From NCBI GenBank assembly GCA_934436505.1, contig CAKSAP010000001.1, forward strand, positions 496,001-560,000: a DNA stretch of 64,000 nt, given 5' to 3'. Shown here one piece after another: positions 15,061-23,327 of the stretch. This stretch comes from an uncultured Eubacteriales bacterium (lineage in GTDB: Bacteria > Bacillota > Clostridia > Oscillospirales > Acutalibacteraceae). Each line of letters starts with the position of its first letter. Within the stretch, counting starts at the first letter, position 1. The notes beneath the pieces are model-generated. The model saw nothing but the letters and a program-made list of their open reading frames with translations, searched no databases and was not told the DNA's origin. Both the position numbers and the translations under genes were made by a program.

Positions 15061-15654
15061 TTGAGCGCTTTTGAAAACAATGCGGAAGCATTTGCCGACG
15101 CTATTCGCAAAATGGCAAAGGAAAAGTGCAAAACGATAAACGAAGAAACAGAGTTTATCAAAAATCAGCGAACCGAAGCATTTGAAAAGGATGCGCAGGC
15201 TCGTTGTAAGAGCAATATAAAATATGAGACGGCGAGAATCCGTTCAGATAAGAATAAGTCGGTTTCTTTGGCGAAGGAGGAGGCTAAAAAAGAGCTTTCT
15301 TCCTTGAGAAACGAGCTCACACAAAAGGTTTTTTCGGCTGCTAAGGAGCAAATCGAGAGCTTTACCGACAGCGACAAATACCTTGAATACCTTGTAAAAT
15401 CCGTTGAAGAAATATATAAGGACGCTTCCGAAAGCACGGTTTATTATCTTTCGGAAAAGGACTTAAAGCACGCAGACGATATTAAAAAGGCTTTGAAAAA
15501 TGACAGCTTGACATTTGAGGAAAGCCACGAAATCGTTTTGGGCGGAGTTAAGGCTCACGATAAGGAGTCGGGTTGCCTTTATGACAACTCACTTGATGTA
15601 AAATTCGACGAACAGAAGGAATGGTTCATCGAAAATTCAGGCTTGAAGATATAA
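15061..15654 (+). CDS. atpE: V-type ATPase subunit E (peripheral stalk)
   Basis: The 197-residue protein has a Lys/Glu-rich coiled-coil N-terminal half and a globular C-terminal half ending with GGVKAHDKESGCLYDNSLD, matching the conserved GGV(I/K)ffxxxGxixxxNTLxxR end of subunit E. It should pair with the small coiled-coil subunit encoded first in the operon. The TTG at 15061 is preferred over a GTG at 15052 because AGAGGTGA (15048-15055) lies 5 bases before it. That is the same arrangement as the TTG start of subunit B. Confidence 0.85.
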   Translation: MSAFENNAEAFADAIRKMAKEKCKTINEETEFIKNQRTEAFEKDAQARCKSNIKYETARIRSDKNKSVSLAKEEAKKELSSLRNELTQKVFSAAKEQIESFTDSDKYLEYLVKSVEEIYKDASESTVYYLSEKDLKHADDIKKALKNDSLTFEESHEIVLGGVKAHDKESGCLYDNSLDVKFDEQKEWFIENSGLKI

Positions 15655-15667
15655 GGAGGGCGAGATT

Positions 15668-17422
15668 ATGCAGGAAAATAAAATATTCGGCATTAACGGC
15701 CCTGTCGTTACCGTAAAAGGTAAGACCGACCTTGAAATGATGGAAACGGTTTATGTCGGAAATGCAGGACTTATCGGAGAGGTAATTAAGGTTGACTCCG
15801 ATTTTACCACAATTCAGGTTTATGAGGAAACCACGGGACTTAAACCCGGCGAGCCGGTTGTTTCGACAGGCTCTCCCATGAGCGTTACGCTCGGCCCGGG
15901 AATTCTCGGCAATATCTTTGACGGTATCGAAAGACCGTTGCCCGAGATTGAAAAGAAATTCGGACCGTTCATAGGCAGGGGCGCAAACTTCAGCTCTCTT
16001 GACACGGAAAAGAAATATTCCGTTACCGTAAAGGCAAAGGTGGGCGACCGTCTTTCGGGCGGAGATATTTTTGCAGAGTGCCCCGAAACCGATATAATCA
16101 CACATAAGGCTATGGTGTCGCCGTACCTTTCGGGCGAGGTAACTGAGGTTGCTCCCGACGGCGAATACACGGTAAACGATACAATAATCAAGCTTAAAAC
16201 CGACTCGGGCGAGATTAAAGAGCTTACCCTTTGTCAGAAATGGCCTATCCGTAACCCGAGACCGATTAAGAAAAGATTGCCTGCCGTTAAACCGCTTATC
16301 ACGGGACAGAGAGTAATCGACTCCGTTTTCCCGATTGCAAAGGGCGGTGCGGCTGCTATCCCCGGCGGCTTCGGTACAGGTAAGACAATGACGCAGCACC
16401 AGCTTGCCAAATGGTGCGACGCAGATATTATCATCTATGTCGGCTGCGGCGAGCGTGGCAACGAGATGACGCAGGTTTTGACAGAGTTCTCGGAGCTTAT
16501 CGACCCGAAATCACAAAAGCCGTTGCTTTCAAGAACGGTGCTTATCGCAAACACATCAAATATGCCCGTTGCGGCTCGTGAGGCTTCGATTTACACAGGC
16601 ATCACGCTTGCCGAGTATTACCGTGATATGGGTTATCACACGGCTCTTATGGCTGACTCGACCTCACGTTGGGCAGAGGCTTTGCGTGAGATTTCGGGAC
16701 GACTTGAGGAAATGCCTGCCGACGAAGGTTTCCCGGCTTATCTTCCCTCAAGACTTTCAGAATTCTATGAGCGTTCGGGATATGTTGAAAACCTCAACTC
16801 CACAGAGGGCTCAATCACGCTTATCGGTGCGGTTTCTCCGCAGGGCTCGGACTTCTCGGAGCCTGTTACACAGAACACAAAGAGATTTACCCGTTGCTTC
16901 TGGGCGCTTGATAAATCGCTCGCTTACGCAAGACACTATCCGGCAATTAACTGGAATTTGTCTTACAGCGAGTACATAGGCGACCTTTCGGCTTGGTTTA
17001 GGGACAATATCGCCCCCGACTTTACCGAAAAGCGTGAGGAAATCTGTTCGCTGCTGCTCGAAGAAAACTCACTTATGGAGATTGTAAAGCTTATCGGCTC
17101 GGACGTTCTTCCCGACGACCAGAAGCTCATAATCGAAACGGCGAGAGTAATAAGAGTAGGTTTCTTACAGCAGAACGCTTTCCATAAGGACGATACCTTT
17201 GTTCCGCTTGAAAAGCAGTATAAAATGATGGACGCAATTCTTCATCTTTACCACCGTTCAAAAGAGGTTATCGCAAGGCAGATACCCATTTCAAAGATAC
17301 TTGCGACAGGACTTTTCGACAGACTTGTTCAGATGAAGTATGACGTGCCCAATGACAAACTTTCAATGATAGACGACTGCATCAAGGATATTGATGTTCA
17401 ACTTGATTTAATAATGAGATAG
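15668..17422 (+). CDS. atpA: V-type ATPase catalytic subunit A
   Basis: The 584-residue catalytic subunit has the P-loop GGFGTGKT at 233-240 and GERGNE at 261-266, where Glu262 is the catalytic carboxylate. The A-specific non-homologous insert is present (about residues 110-190, including LSGEVTE). Length is usual for bacterial V/A-ATPases. It hydrolyses or makes ATP at the A-B interface. The ATG follows AAGGAGGG. It is followed after 14 bases by subunit B. Confidence 0.98.
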   Translation: MQENKIFGINGPVVTVKGKTDLEMMETVYVGNAGLIGEVIKVDSDFTTIQVYEETTGLKPGEPVVSTGSPMSVTLGPGILGNIFDGIERPLPEIEKKFGPFIGRGANFSSLDTEKKYSVTVKAKVGDRLSGGDIFAECPETDIITHKAMVSPYLSGEVTEVAPDGEYTVNDTIIKLKTDSGEIKELTLCQKWPIRNPRPIKKRLPAVKPLITGQRVIDSVFPIAKGGAAAIPGGFGTGKTMTQHQLAKWCDADIIIYVGCGERGNEMTQVLTEFSELIDPKSQKPLLSRTVLIANTSNMPVAAREASIYTGITLAEYYRDMGYHTALMADSTSRWAEALREISGRLEEMPADEGFPAYLPSRLSEFYERSGYVENLNSTEGSITLIGAVSPQGSDFSEPVTQNTKRFTRCFWALDKSLAYARHYPAINWNLSYSEYIGDLSAWFRDNIAPDFTEKREEICSLLLEENSLMEIVKLIGSDVLPDDQKLIIETARVIRVGFLQQNAFHKDDTFVPLEKQYKMMDAILHLYHRSKEVIARQIPISKILATGLFDRLVQMKYDVPNDKLSMIDDCIKDIDVQLDLIMR

Positions 17423-17436
17423 GCAGGTGAGCAGAA

Positions 17437-18813
17437 TTGATTATTAAGCACTTAAATATTGATGAAATCAACGGCTCTCTTGTCGTATTGGATCACGTAA
17501 AGGACGCTTCCGCAGAGGAAATGGTTGAGTTAAGGCTCAATGACGGAACTGTCAGAACGGGCAGAATAGTTAAGATTGACGGCGAGAGAATTACCGTTCA
17601 GGTCTTTGAGGGAACAAGAGGAATTTCCATGAGCAACGTTACAACAACGCTTATGGGAAAGACTATGGAGGTTCCGCTTTCGCCTGAAATCCTCGGCAGA
17701 ACACTTGACGGACTCGGCAGACCCATTGACGGACTCGGCGAGATTTATCCCGACGAAAAAAGAGACGTAAACGGCGCACCTATCAACCCTGTTTCGAGAG
17801 AATATCCGAGAAACTTCATTCAGACGGGTATTTCTTCAATCGACGCTCTTACAACTCTTATCAGAGGTCAGAAGCTTCCGATTTTCTCGGGCTCGGGTAT
17901 GAAACACAATGAACTTGCCGTTCAGCTTGTCCGTCAGGCTACAATTTCCGACGGCGACGATTTTGCGATAGTTTTTGCCGCAATGGGCGTTAAAAACGAC
18001 GTTGCTATGTACTTCCGCAACTCCTTCGAGGAAGCAAATGTTATGAACAGGGTTGTTATGCTTTTGAATCTTGCAAATGACCCGATTATCGAAAGAATTA
18101 TGACCCCCAAGTGTGCGCTTACCATTGCGGAGTACCTTGCGTTTACGCTCCATAAGCACATACTTGTAATTATGACCGATATGACCTCATACTGCGAGGC
18201 ATTGCGTGAGTTCTCAAGCTCAAAGGGCGAAATCCCCGGTCGTAAGGGCTTCCCCGGCTATCTTTATTCGGATTTGGCTTCTCTTTATGAGCGTGCAGGT
18301 ATGATTAACGGCTGTGAGGGCTCGGTTACTCAGATACCGATTCTTACAATGCCCAATGACGATATTACGCACCCCATTCCCGACCTTACGGGTTATATCA
18401 CAGAGGGTCAGATAGTTCTTGACCGTGAGCTTGACTACAAGGGCATTTATCCGCCTGTCAGCGTTCTTCCGTCGCTTTCACGTCTTATGAAGGACGGTAT
18501 AGGCGAGGGTGCAACAAGAGAGGATCATCAGACTCTTGCAAACCAGCTTCTTGCAACCTATGCAAAGGTGCAGGATGCGAAGGCTCTTGCCTCGGTTATC
18601 GGTGAGGACGAGTTGAGCAAGGAAGATAAACTGCTTCTTAATTTCGGTAACGAGTTTGAAAAGAGATTTATCAATCAGAGCTTTACCGAGAACAGAAGCA
18701 TAAATGAAACGCTTGACCTCGGCTGGGAGCTTCTTTCGGCATTGCCGAGAAATATGCTTGACCGTGTTGACGATAAGACTATCGAAAAGCACTATAAGGG
18801 TGCAAAGAAATAA
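17437..18813 (+). CDS. atpB: V-type ATPase subunit B
   Basis: The 458-residue non-catalytic nucleotide-binding partner of subunit A begins with the beta-barrel IDEINGSLVVLDHV. It contains QTGISSIDALTTLIRGQKLPIFSGSGMKHNELA (130s to 160s), with SGSGMKHN in place of a Walker A, as is normal for B subunits. YSDLASLYERAG and GSVTQIPILTMPNDDITHPIPDL are also family hallmarks. Translation starts at TTG 17437 behind AGGTGAGC, the only start consistent with the subunit A stop 15 bases upstream. Confidence 0.98.
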   Translation: MIIKHLNIDEINGSLVVLDHVKDASAEEMVELRLNDGTVRTGRIVKIDGERITVQVFEGTRGISMSNVTTTLMGKTMEVPLSPEILGRTLDGLGRPIDGLGEIYPDEKRDVNGAPINPVSREYPRNFIQTGISSIDALTTLIRGQKLPIFSGSGMKHNELAVQLVRQATISDGDDFAIVFAAMGVKNDVAMYFRNSFEEANVMNRVVMLLNLANDPIIERIMTPKCALTIAEYLAFTLHKHILVIMTDMTSYCEALREFSSSKGEIPGRKGFPGYLYSDLASLYERAGMINGCEGSVTQIPILTMPNDDITHPIPDLTGYITEGQIVLDRELDYKGIYPPVSVLPSLSRLMKDGIGEGATREDHQTLANQLLATYAKVQDAKALASVIGEDELSKEDKLLLNFGNEFEKRFINQSFTENRSINETLDLGWELLSALPRNMLDRVDDKTIEKHYKGAKK

Positions 18814-18839
18814 AATCAAAATGAAAGGAGCGTGAGTAA

Positions 18840-19460
18840 ATGGCGCAGATTTTCCCGACAAAAGCCAACCTGATGGCAACCCAAAAATCGCTTTCTCTTG
18901 CAAAGCTCGGCTATGAGCTTATGGACAGGAAAAGAAATATCCTTGTGCGTGAGATGATGCAGTTGGTTGATGAGGCGAAAGAGGTCGAAGGCACAATTAA
19001 CGAGGCGTACAAAAAGGCGCATGCTTCCTTGCAAAAGGCGAATATAACGCTCGGTCGTTGCTCCGATTACGCACGCACCGTTCCGCTTGACGAAACGCTC
19101 AAGGTTGATTATAAGAGTGTTATGGGCGTTGAAATTCCGCAGATAACCCTCGGCGAGCAGGATATGAAAAACTATTACGGCTTCGATACGACAAACTCAT
19201 ATCTTGACGAGGCTTATTTCAATTTCAACGAGGCTAAAAGGTTGAGCGTTAAGCTTGTAGAAACGCAGACCTCGATTTACCGCCTTGCCGATGCGATAAA
19301 GAAAACGCAGAAGCGAGCAAACGCACTCAATAATATTATGATACCGAAGTTTACGCAGACGGTTAAGTTCATTTCCGAAGCCCTCGACGAAAAAGAGCGT
19401 GAGGATTTCACTCGCCTCAAGGTCGTCAAGAGCACAAAGGAAAAGGCAAAGAATAAGTAA
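18840..19460 (+). CDS. atpD: V-type ATPase subunit D (rotor shaft)
   Basis: The 206-residue D subunit begins FPTKANLMATQKSLSLAKLGYELMDRKRNIL, a very conserved start (PTKxxLxxLKxxLxxAxxGxxLLKxKRD). Long N- and C-terminal helices form the antiparallel coiled-coil shaft, with a short middle segment. The end RVNALNNIMIPK-like element (RANALNNIMIPKF) is present. It is the last gene of the operon, followed by a strong terminator. Confidence 0.96.
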   Translation: MAQIFPTKANLMATQKSLSLAKLGYELMDRKRNILVREMMQLVDEAKEVEGTINEAYKKAHASLQKANITLGRCSDYARTVPLDETLKVDYKSVMGVEIPQITLGEQDMKNYYGFDTTNSYLDEAYFNFNEAKRLSVKLVETQTSIYRLADAIKKTQKRANALNNIMIPKFTQTVKFISEALDEKEREDFTRLKVVKSTKEKAKNK

Positions 19461-19485
19461 ATATTTTAGCAGTAAAAGCAGTAAA

Positions 19486-19515
19486 AAACAGGACTTCAAG
19501 GAAGTCCTGTTTTTG
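19486..19515 (+). terminator. terminator of the V-ATPase operon
   Basis: An 11-bp perfect stem (AACAGGACTTC with GAAGTCCTGTT), a 3-base loop and a T run. Confidence 0.9.
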
Positions 19516-19526
19516 TGTGTTGTTTA

Positions 19527-19835
19527 TTATTTTTGAAGTCCTTTTGCGATTGAAATTAAATTGTCTAACTGCTCATCGTCAAGAGACTTTGCGACGGAAT
19601 AGAGCTCATTAGCCTTTGACGGATTTTCGGCTTCGGTATCGAAAAAGTCTTTAGGGGATATTTTCAGATATTCACATATATAGAAAAGTCCCGAGAGTGA
19701 GGGCATAGATTTGCCGCTTTCGATATTGTTGATATAACCCGGATTTTGCCCCATTGATAAGCTCATATCCCGTGCCGAAATTCCTTTTGCTTCACGAAGT
19801 CGAGCCAATCGCAATGAAAAATCTTTTTCTGTCAT
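19527..19835 (-). CDS. XRE-family helix-turn-helix regulator
   Basis: The 102-residue protein has an N-terminal HTH (about residues 8-63): LRLARLREAKGISARDMSLSMGQNPGYINNIESGKSMPSL, then FYICEYLKISPKDFF. The C-terminal 35 residues are helical and may dimerise. No partner gene is adjacent. The ATG at 19835 follows AAAGGCGG. Its promoter region contains the palindrome TGTAGCCTACA between -35 and -10, which suggests autorepression. Target genes are unknown. Confidence 0.9.
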   Translation of the reverse strand: MTEKDFSLRLARLREAKGISARDMSLSMGQNPGYINNIESGKSMPSLSGLFYICEYLKISPKDFFDTEAENPSKANELYSVAKSLDDEQLDNLISIAKGLQK

Positions 19836-19853
19836 ACGCTACACCGCCTTTGT

Positions 19854-19881
19854 AATATATTGTAGCCTACACAACAGACAA
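19854..19881 (-). promoter_or_regulatory. promoter of the XRE regulator with palindromic operator
   Basis: On the minus strand, TTGTCT (19876-19881) and TATATT (19854-19859) are 16 bases apart. The 11-bp palindrome TGTAGCCTACA (arms TGTAG/CTACA around one central base) occupies 19861-19871, inside the spacer. This is a classic repressor position. Confidence 0.5.
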
Positions 19882-19984
19882 ATATATTTGATTAAATCCT
19901 ATAAAGATGGTAAAATAACACTTTGTAGATGATATAATTCAAAATATGGTGGGTGTGGTATGATAAAAAGGATAGCACGGAGTG

Positions 19985-20455
19985 AAAATATATATCATAC
20001 CGTAGGGACAGGGCGGGCCTTACGGCAGAGAAAAGATAAGAGAGAAAATTGAAAAACGAAAAGAAGTGGGTGCTTCGCACGGATTGAATTATATATGATA
20101 CTGTAGGGACAGGGCTTGCCCCTGTCCGCAATCTATCAAATTCAATTTGTGCTTCCACCCCATCTTTGAGGGGGCTGTCATTTTTTGCATAACAAAAAAT
20201 GACTGAGGGAGTATTTACAATTTGAAATAACCCTTTTAACTCCCTCAGTTTCGCTACGCTCAACAGCTCCCTCCCCGAGGGAGCGGATTTATCTTTACAG
20301 TTTTGCGGTTGTGCGACACAGGCTCCCTTGTAAAGGGAGCTGTCATTTTTTGCAAAAAAATGACTGAGGGATTTTACAAAATCATATAAAATCGACCTTA
20401 CAATCCCTCCGAGTTGCCTGACGGCAACCCACCTCCCTTTACACAAGAGAGGCTG
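19985..20455. repeat. cluster of degenerate palindromic intergenic repeats
   Basis: The 737 bases between the XRE gene and glnA hold no credible gene. They contain related repeat units. One type, ATATATxATACxGTAGGGACAGGGC, occurs at 19988-20013 and 20090-20115. A second, AGCTGTCATTTTTTGC followed by AAAAAATGACTGAGGGA, occurs at 20173-20211 and 20338-20371. Its inverse (CTCCCTCAGTTTCGCT...GAGGGAG) is at 20240-20283, and a diverged inverse unit is at 20402-20453. Similar GGGAGCTGTC/GACTGAGGGA hairpins are scattered in many clostridial gut genomes. They are probably non-autonomous mobile or extragenic palindromic elements. No terminal repeats or target duplications could be fixed. Confidence 0.75.
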
Positions 20456-20508
20456 AAATGCGGCTGTCCGTGAATTGAATTATTACGGAGCTTCTTTTTC
20501 GGCAAAGC

Positions 20509-20537
20509 AAAACGGCATAGTCAAAGCTATGCCGTTG
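20509..20537 (-). terminator. terminator of glnA
   Basis: A 10-bp perfect stem (AACGGCATAG with CTATGCCGTT) with a 6-base loop. On the minus strand it is followed by TTTGCTTT. Confidence 0.75.
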
Positions 20538-20572
20538 ATTATTTTATGCTATTAAATTACCGTATCAATTCA

Positions 20573-21895
20573 TCAATACTTCGGGAGATAGCGGTTAACT
20601 TCCCAATCGGTTACGCACATTTGGTACTGTTTCCACTCTCGGAGTTTACCTTCGAGGTACTTTTCGTACACGTGCTCACCGAGAGCCTCTTTTATAAACG
20701 GGTCGCTTGCAAATTCATACATAGCGTCCTCAAGTGTTGAGGGAAGATTGTCAATTCCGTCAGCCTTGAGCTCTTCCGCCGTCATTTCATAAATGTTCTT
20801 TGAGGTGCTTTCGGGGGGCATAAGACCTCTCTTAATGCCGTCAAGACCTGCTGCGAGGCAAAGAGCCATTTCAAGATAGGGGTTGCAGGCAGGGTCGGGA
20901 GAACGGAGCTCAACTCTTGTTCCCATACCTCTTGCGGTGGGAATTCTGATAAGCGTTGAACGGTTTGAAGCTGACCACGCAATATACACGGGCGCTTCGT
21001 AGCCGGGAACAAGTCTCTTGTATGAGTTGACAAGCGGATTTGCAACCGCTGTAATTCCCTTTATGTGTGCGAGAACGCCTGCGATAAAGTGCAATGCCGT
21101 ATCGGAAAGACCGTACTGCTTGTCGGGGTCGTAAAATGCGTTTTTGCCGTCTTTCATAAGCGACATATTCGTATGCATACCCGAGCCGCAAATTCCGTAA
21201 ACGGGCTTGGGCATAAAGGTTGCGTGAAGTCCGTGACGGCGTGCATATGTTTTAACAACGTGCTTAAAGGTTATTACATTGTCGGCAGTTTTAAGAGCCT
21301 CGTCAAACTTGAAGTCGATTTCGTGCTGTCCTTGTGCACATTCGTGATGAGAAGCCTCAATTTCAAAGCCCATCTCCTCAAGGCACATACAAATATCACG
21401 TCTGCACTGCTCGCCCTGATCGGCAGGACCCATATCGAAATAGCCTGCGACGTCGCCTGTCTGAGTGGTGGGATTTCCCTCGTCGTCAAGCTGGAAAAGG
21501 AAGAATTCGCACTCAGGACCTACATTAAATGTAAAGCCCATATCTGAAGCCTCTTTCATAACCTTTTTCAATACGTTTCTCGGGTCGCCGAGGAACGGTG
21601 TAACGCCGTCGGTACGGTAAACGTCGCAAATAAGCCTTGCTGTTCTGTCCTTCCACGGCAAAATTACGAAAGAGTCATAGTCGGGGCGCAAATACATATC
21701 CGACTCGTTAATTCTTACAAAGCCTTCTATGGAAGAGCCGTCGAACATACATTTATTGTCGAGAGCCTTTTCAAGCTGACTTCTTGTGATGGCAACGTTT
21801 TTTATCTGTCCGAAAATATCAATAAACTGAAGTCTGACAAATCTAACGTCCTTTTCTTCTGCAATTCTTAAAATGTCTTCTTTGGTGTAACCCAT
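20573..21895 (-). CDS. glnA: glutamine synthetase, type I
   Basis: GlnA condenses ammonia and glutamate to glutamine using ATP, the main ammonia-assimilation step. The 440 residues begin MGYTKEDILRIAEEKDVRFVRLQF and contain MFDGSSIEGFVRI, the metal-binding GPECEFF and HHECAQGQHEID, and NRSTLIRIP. The length fits the short GSI-alpha form. No adenylylation-loop tyrosine motif of the GSI-beta type was seen. The start at 21895 follows AAAGGAGC. An upstream in-frame TTG at 21961 lies in the promoter -10 and is rejected. The gene is monocistronic. No glnR lies next to it. Confidence 0.97.
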   Translation of the reverse strand: MGYTKEDILRIAEEKDVRFVRLQFIDIFGQIKNVAITRSQLEKALDNKCMFDGSSIEGFVRINESDMYLRPDYDSFVILPWKDRTARLICDVYRTDGVTPFLGDPRNVLKKVMKEASDMGFTFNVGPECEFFLFQLDDEGNPTTQTGDVAGYFDMGPADQGEQCRRDICMCLEEMGFEIEASHHECAQGQHEIDFKFDEALKTADNVITFKHVVKTYARRHGLHATFMPKPVYGICGSGMHTNMSLMKDGKNAFYDPDKQYGLSDTALHFIAGVLAHIKGITAVANPLVNSYKRLVPGYEAPVYIAWSASNRSTLIRIPTARGMGTRVELRSPDPACNPYLEMALCLAAGLDGIKRGLMPPESTSKNIYEMTAEELKADGIDNLPSTLEDAMYEFASDPFIKEALGEHVYEKYLEGKLREWKQYQMCVTDWEVNRYLPKY

Positions 21896-21960
21896 TGCGT
21901 TGCTCCTTTGATGAAAAACAGGGCAATATCCGTCGATACTACGCCATAATAATATATACA

Positions 21961-21989
21961 ATTATAACGATATAATTCTGTTTTGTCAA
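21961..21989 (-). promoter_or_regulatory. consensus promoter of glnA
   Basis: On the minus strand, TTGACA (21984-21989) and TATAAT (21961-21966) are exactly 17 bases apart, a perfect sigma-A consensus. The leader is about 60 bases and shows no strong hairpin. Confidence 0.8.
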
Positions 21990-22033
21990 CGGAATATATA
22001 TGTAAAAGCACACACGATAAATTCAAATGTGTA

Positions 22034-22061
22034 TTGACTAAAAAAATATTTATGTTAAAAT
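22034..22061 (+). promoter_or_regulatory. promoter of the Ca2+/Na+ antiporter gene
   Basis: TTGACT (22034-22039), 16 bases, TAAAAT (22056-22061). Confidence 0.6.
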
Positions 22062-22092
22062 AGACGGGTTGCTATAAAATTAGGAAAAGACG

Positions 22093-23124
22093 GTGTTTTT
22101 AATGAACATATCAAGCGCATTGGCTTCATTGCTCTCTGTACCCTCGGACAATATGATTTACGTTGTAATAATGTTTATCATCGGACTTGTTCTTATAGTT
22201 AAGGGCGGAGATATTTTTGTTGACGCTGCAACCTGGATTGCAGAGGCTACGGGTATTCCGAAGTTTATTATCGGTGCTACGGTGGTAAGCTTTGCGACAA
22301 CTCTCCCCGAAATGATAGTATCTGTAATTGCTGCGGCAAAGGGACAAAACGATATGGCTGTCGGCAACGCTGTCGGCTCGGTTACTGCGAATATCGGTCT
22401 TATAATGAGTATTTCAATACTCTGTATGCCTGCCCTCGTCAAGAGAAAAGAGGTTGCGTTTAAGGGTACGCTTATGATTGCTGCGGTAGCGGCGCTTGCG
22501 TTGTTTATCAACAATCTCAGCCTTACAACCGTGCAGAGCGTTATAATGATAATCATATTTGCCGTATTTATGATTGAGAACATTCTTCAGGGCAAAAGCT
22601 CACTTAGCGAAAGCAAGGACGACGAAAAGCCCGAGGTAAACGGCAAGAGCATTTTCGTAAATATTCTCAAATTTGTTGTCGGCGCATTGGGAATTGTTGT
22701 CGGCGCAGATTTGCTCGTTGACGACGGCACAATCATTGCAAGAGGTCTCGGCGTTTCGGAGGCTATTATCGGCGTTACGATTATCGCTGTCGGAACATCG
22801 CTTCCCGAGCTTGTTACAACGATTACGGCTATTGCAAAGAAGCAGTCCGAGCTTTCAATCGGCAACATTATCGGTGCTAATATAATCGATATTACGCTCA
22901 TTCTACCCGTATGCGCATTCATCTCAAACGGTACGCTTGAAATCGGCAAGCAGTCGGCTTATCTTGATGTTTTCGTATGCCTTGCGGTTGCGTTTATTGC
23001 GATTGTACCGACGATAATTACCAAAAAGCTCAACCGTTGGCAGGGTGCTTTGATGATTTGTATTTATATCGGCTATGTTGCCGTGCTTGTTACAAACTCG
23101 TCAATGGGCTATCTTCCTTTCTGA
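22093..23124 (+). CDS. calcium/sodium antiporter (CaCA family, YrbG-like)
   Basis: The 343-residue membrane protein has about ten helices in two inverted repeats. Each repeat carries the alpha motif of cation/Ca2+ exchangers: GATVVSFATTLPEM in the first half and GVTIIAVGTSLPEL in the second, plus VGNAVGSVTANIG and IGNIIGANIIDI. The conserved Glu of each LPE motif binds the cation. It should export Ca2+ in exchange for Na+ at the cytoplasmic membrane. GTG 22093 is favoured by AGGAAAAGA 8 bases upstream. ATG 22102 is the alternative and shortens the protein by three residues. The gene is single, with its own promoter and terminator. Confidence 0.93.
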   Translation: MFLMNISSALASLLSVPSDNMIYVVIMFIIGLVLIVKGGDIFVDAATWIAEATGIPKFIIGATVVSFATTLPEMIVSVIAAAKGQNDMAVGNAVGSVTANIGLIMSISILCMPALVKRKEVAFKGTLMIAAVAALALFINNLSLTTVQSVIMIIIFAVFMIENILQGKSSLSESKDDEKPEVNGKSIFVNILKFVVGALGIVVGADLLVDDGTIIARGLGVSEAIIGVTIIAVGTSLPELVTTITAIAKKQSELSIGNIIGANIIDITLILPVCAFISNGTLEIGKQSAYLDVFVCLAVAFIAIVPTIITKKLNRWQGALMICIYIGYVAVLVTNSSMGYLPF

Positions 23125-23133
23125 TATATAATT

Positions 23134-23165
23134 CCAAAGCGGCAGGAGACTGCCGCTTTTTTTAT
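23134..23165 (+). terminator. terminator after the antiporter gene
   Basis: AAAGCGGCAG pairs with CTGCCGCTTT around GAGA, followed by a long T run. Confidence 0.9.
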
Positions 23166-23235
23166 GTTTTTTTACATTAAATAAATCAACAGCGTATTAT
23201 TCGTCAAAATACACTCAGAAGCCTTTGTATTTTCA

Positions 23236-23264
23236 TTGACACACGGCGTAAATTATAGTATAAT
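23236..23264 (+). promoter_or_regulatory. consensus promoter of the LCP-rhamnose operon
   Basis: TTGACA (23236-23241), 17 bases, TATAAT (23259-23264). It is a perfect consensus, suggesting strong constitutive transcription. Confidence 0.8.
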
Positions 23265-23327
23265 CCAAAGTAATAAAATAGATTTTTTGTGTGCGCTTTT
23301 GCGTATTTTAATATGTGAGGTATGTAG

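Noticed and set aside
15626..16399. 257-codon open frame on the minus strand
   Set aside because: Antisense shadow of V-ATPase subunit A.
20170..20380. Possible CRISPR-like repeats
   Set aside because: Only two to four diverged copies in mixed orientation, unequal spacing, no cas genes. They fit palindromic intergenic elements.
19892..20446. 184-codon open frame on the minus strand
   Set aside because: It runs through the palindromic repeat cluster, has low-complexity Ser/Leu/Phe-rich translation, no ribosome-binding site and no family resemblance.
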